A stretch of DNA of 5,003 nt. Source: Candidatus Thorarchaeota archaeon (GTDB taxonomy: Archaea > Asgardarchaeota > Thorarchaeia > Thorarchaeales > Thorarchaeaceae). This document shows, one piece after another, positions 4,891-5,003 of the stretch. Position numbers and translations under genes: made by a program. Numbering within the stretch: the stretch's first letter is position 1; each line of letters begins with the position of its first letter. Where the stretch lies: the NCBI GenBank assembly GCA_018238825.1, contig JABCSP010000193.1, positions 1 to 5,003 of the forward strand, written 5' to 3'. A model generated the notes under the pieces. The model was not told the DNA's origin. It ran no database searches and saw only the letters and a list, made by a program, of their open reading frames with translations.

Positions 4891-5003
4891 TTACAATTGT
4901 GAGTGAACTGTAAGAAACTCCTGTGTTCCACCTTTCTCACGACTGCTGTCACCAGCTTCCGAAAGACCGGAGTCTTTCAAAGTGTCATGAGCTTTGCCCC
5001 TCT
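4891..5003 (-). CDS. Possible C-terminal tail of a minus-strand gene cut by the right edge
   Basis: One minus-strand frame is open from the right edge to a TAA at 4893-4891, giving 36 residues that are hydrophilic and soluble in character (KDSGLSEAGDSSREKGG, then QEFLTVHSQL). This composition looks more like a real protein tail than the overlapping plus-strand frame, and convergence with the winged-helix gene fits the hairpin at 4814-4846. A run of 36 open codons is not unlikely by chance, so the call is tentative. A tight 7-base-pair hairpin (GAAAGAC 4961-4967, CGGA loop, GTCTTTC 4972-4978) lies inside it. It would otherwise be a non-coding structure. Confidence 0.3.
   Translation of the reverse strand, partial: RGKAHDTLKDSGLSEAGDSSREKGGTQEFLTVHSQL

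Noticed and set aside
4961..4978. Tetraloop hairpin as an independent terminator
   Set aside because: The stem is only 7 base pairs and has no T-run on either strand. It may lie inside a coding tail.
1..5003. CRISPR array, insertion sequence, tRNA or attachment site
   Set aside because: No regularly spaced repeats, transposase motifs, terminal inverted repeats with target duplications, or cloverleaf-like sequence were seen on either strand.

Overview
The window looks like chromosomal DNA of an archaeon, with compact single-gene transcription units. The evidence is GGAGGT-type ribosome binding sites, AT-rich TATA-like boxes about 25-40 nt ahead of likely transcript starts (the octamer TTTAATAC occurs twice in such positions), very small glycine-rich tetraspan membrane proteins, a zinc-ribbon protein of archaeal flavour and a stand-alone winged-helix protein. 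The base composition is moderate and slightly AT-rich. The protein style reminds me of Asgard archaea, perhaps Thorarchaeota, but that is an impression and no marker gene here proves it.

Layout from left to right: (1) 1-888 (+) is the C-terminal 295 residues of a TIM-barrel protein resembling glycoside hydrolases, cut by the left edge. (2) 902-1756 (-) is a convergent gene for a 284-residue protein with two cysteine clusters separated by a charged, probably disordered linker. (3) 1757-1925 is a divergent intergenic region with a candidate promoter and a small palindrome. (4) 1926-2282 (+) is a 118-residue tetraspan membrane protein, followed by a hairpin plus T-run terminator. (5) 2413-3759 (+) is a complete class III PLP-dependent aminotransferase of 448 residues, the only confidently recognised enzyme. 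(6) 3777-3824 is a hairpin flanked by T-runs on both strands, a likely two-way terminator. (7) 3825-4151 (-) is a second small tetraspan protein of 108 residues, convergent to the aminotransferase. (8) 4152-4538 is mostly non-coding and holds promoters in both directions, inverted repeats and possibly a leaderless micro-ORF. (9) 4564-4797 (+) is a 77-residue winged-helix DNA-binding protein. Its strongest ribosome binding site serves an overlapping out-of-frame leader ORF rather than the gene's own ATG. (10) 4798-5003 has a hairpin and, on the minus strand, a short open frame that may be the tail of a gene beyond the right edge.

No operon is evident. Most genes have their own promoter-like and terminator-like signals and they alternate in strand, so no shared pathway can be read from the context. 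I found no transposon, CRISPR array, tRNA or rRNA. I see no convincing multi-gene novel system. The points most worth a second look are the start region of the winged-helix gene, the Cys motif and altered SGxEA loop in the aminotransferase, and the unrecognised zinc-binding protein.
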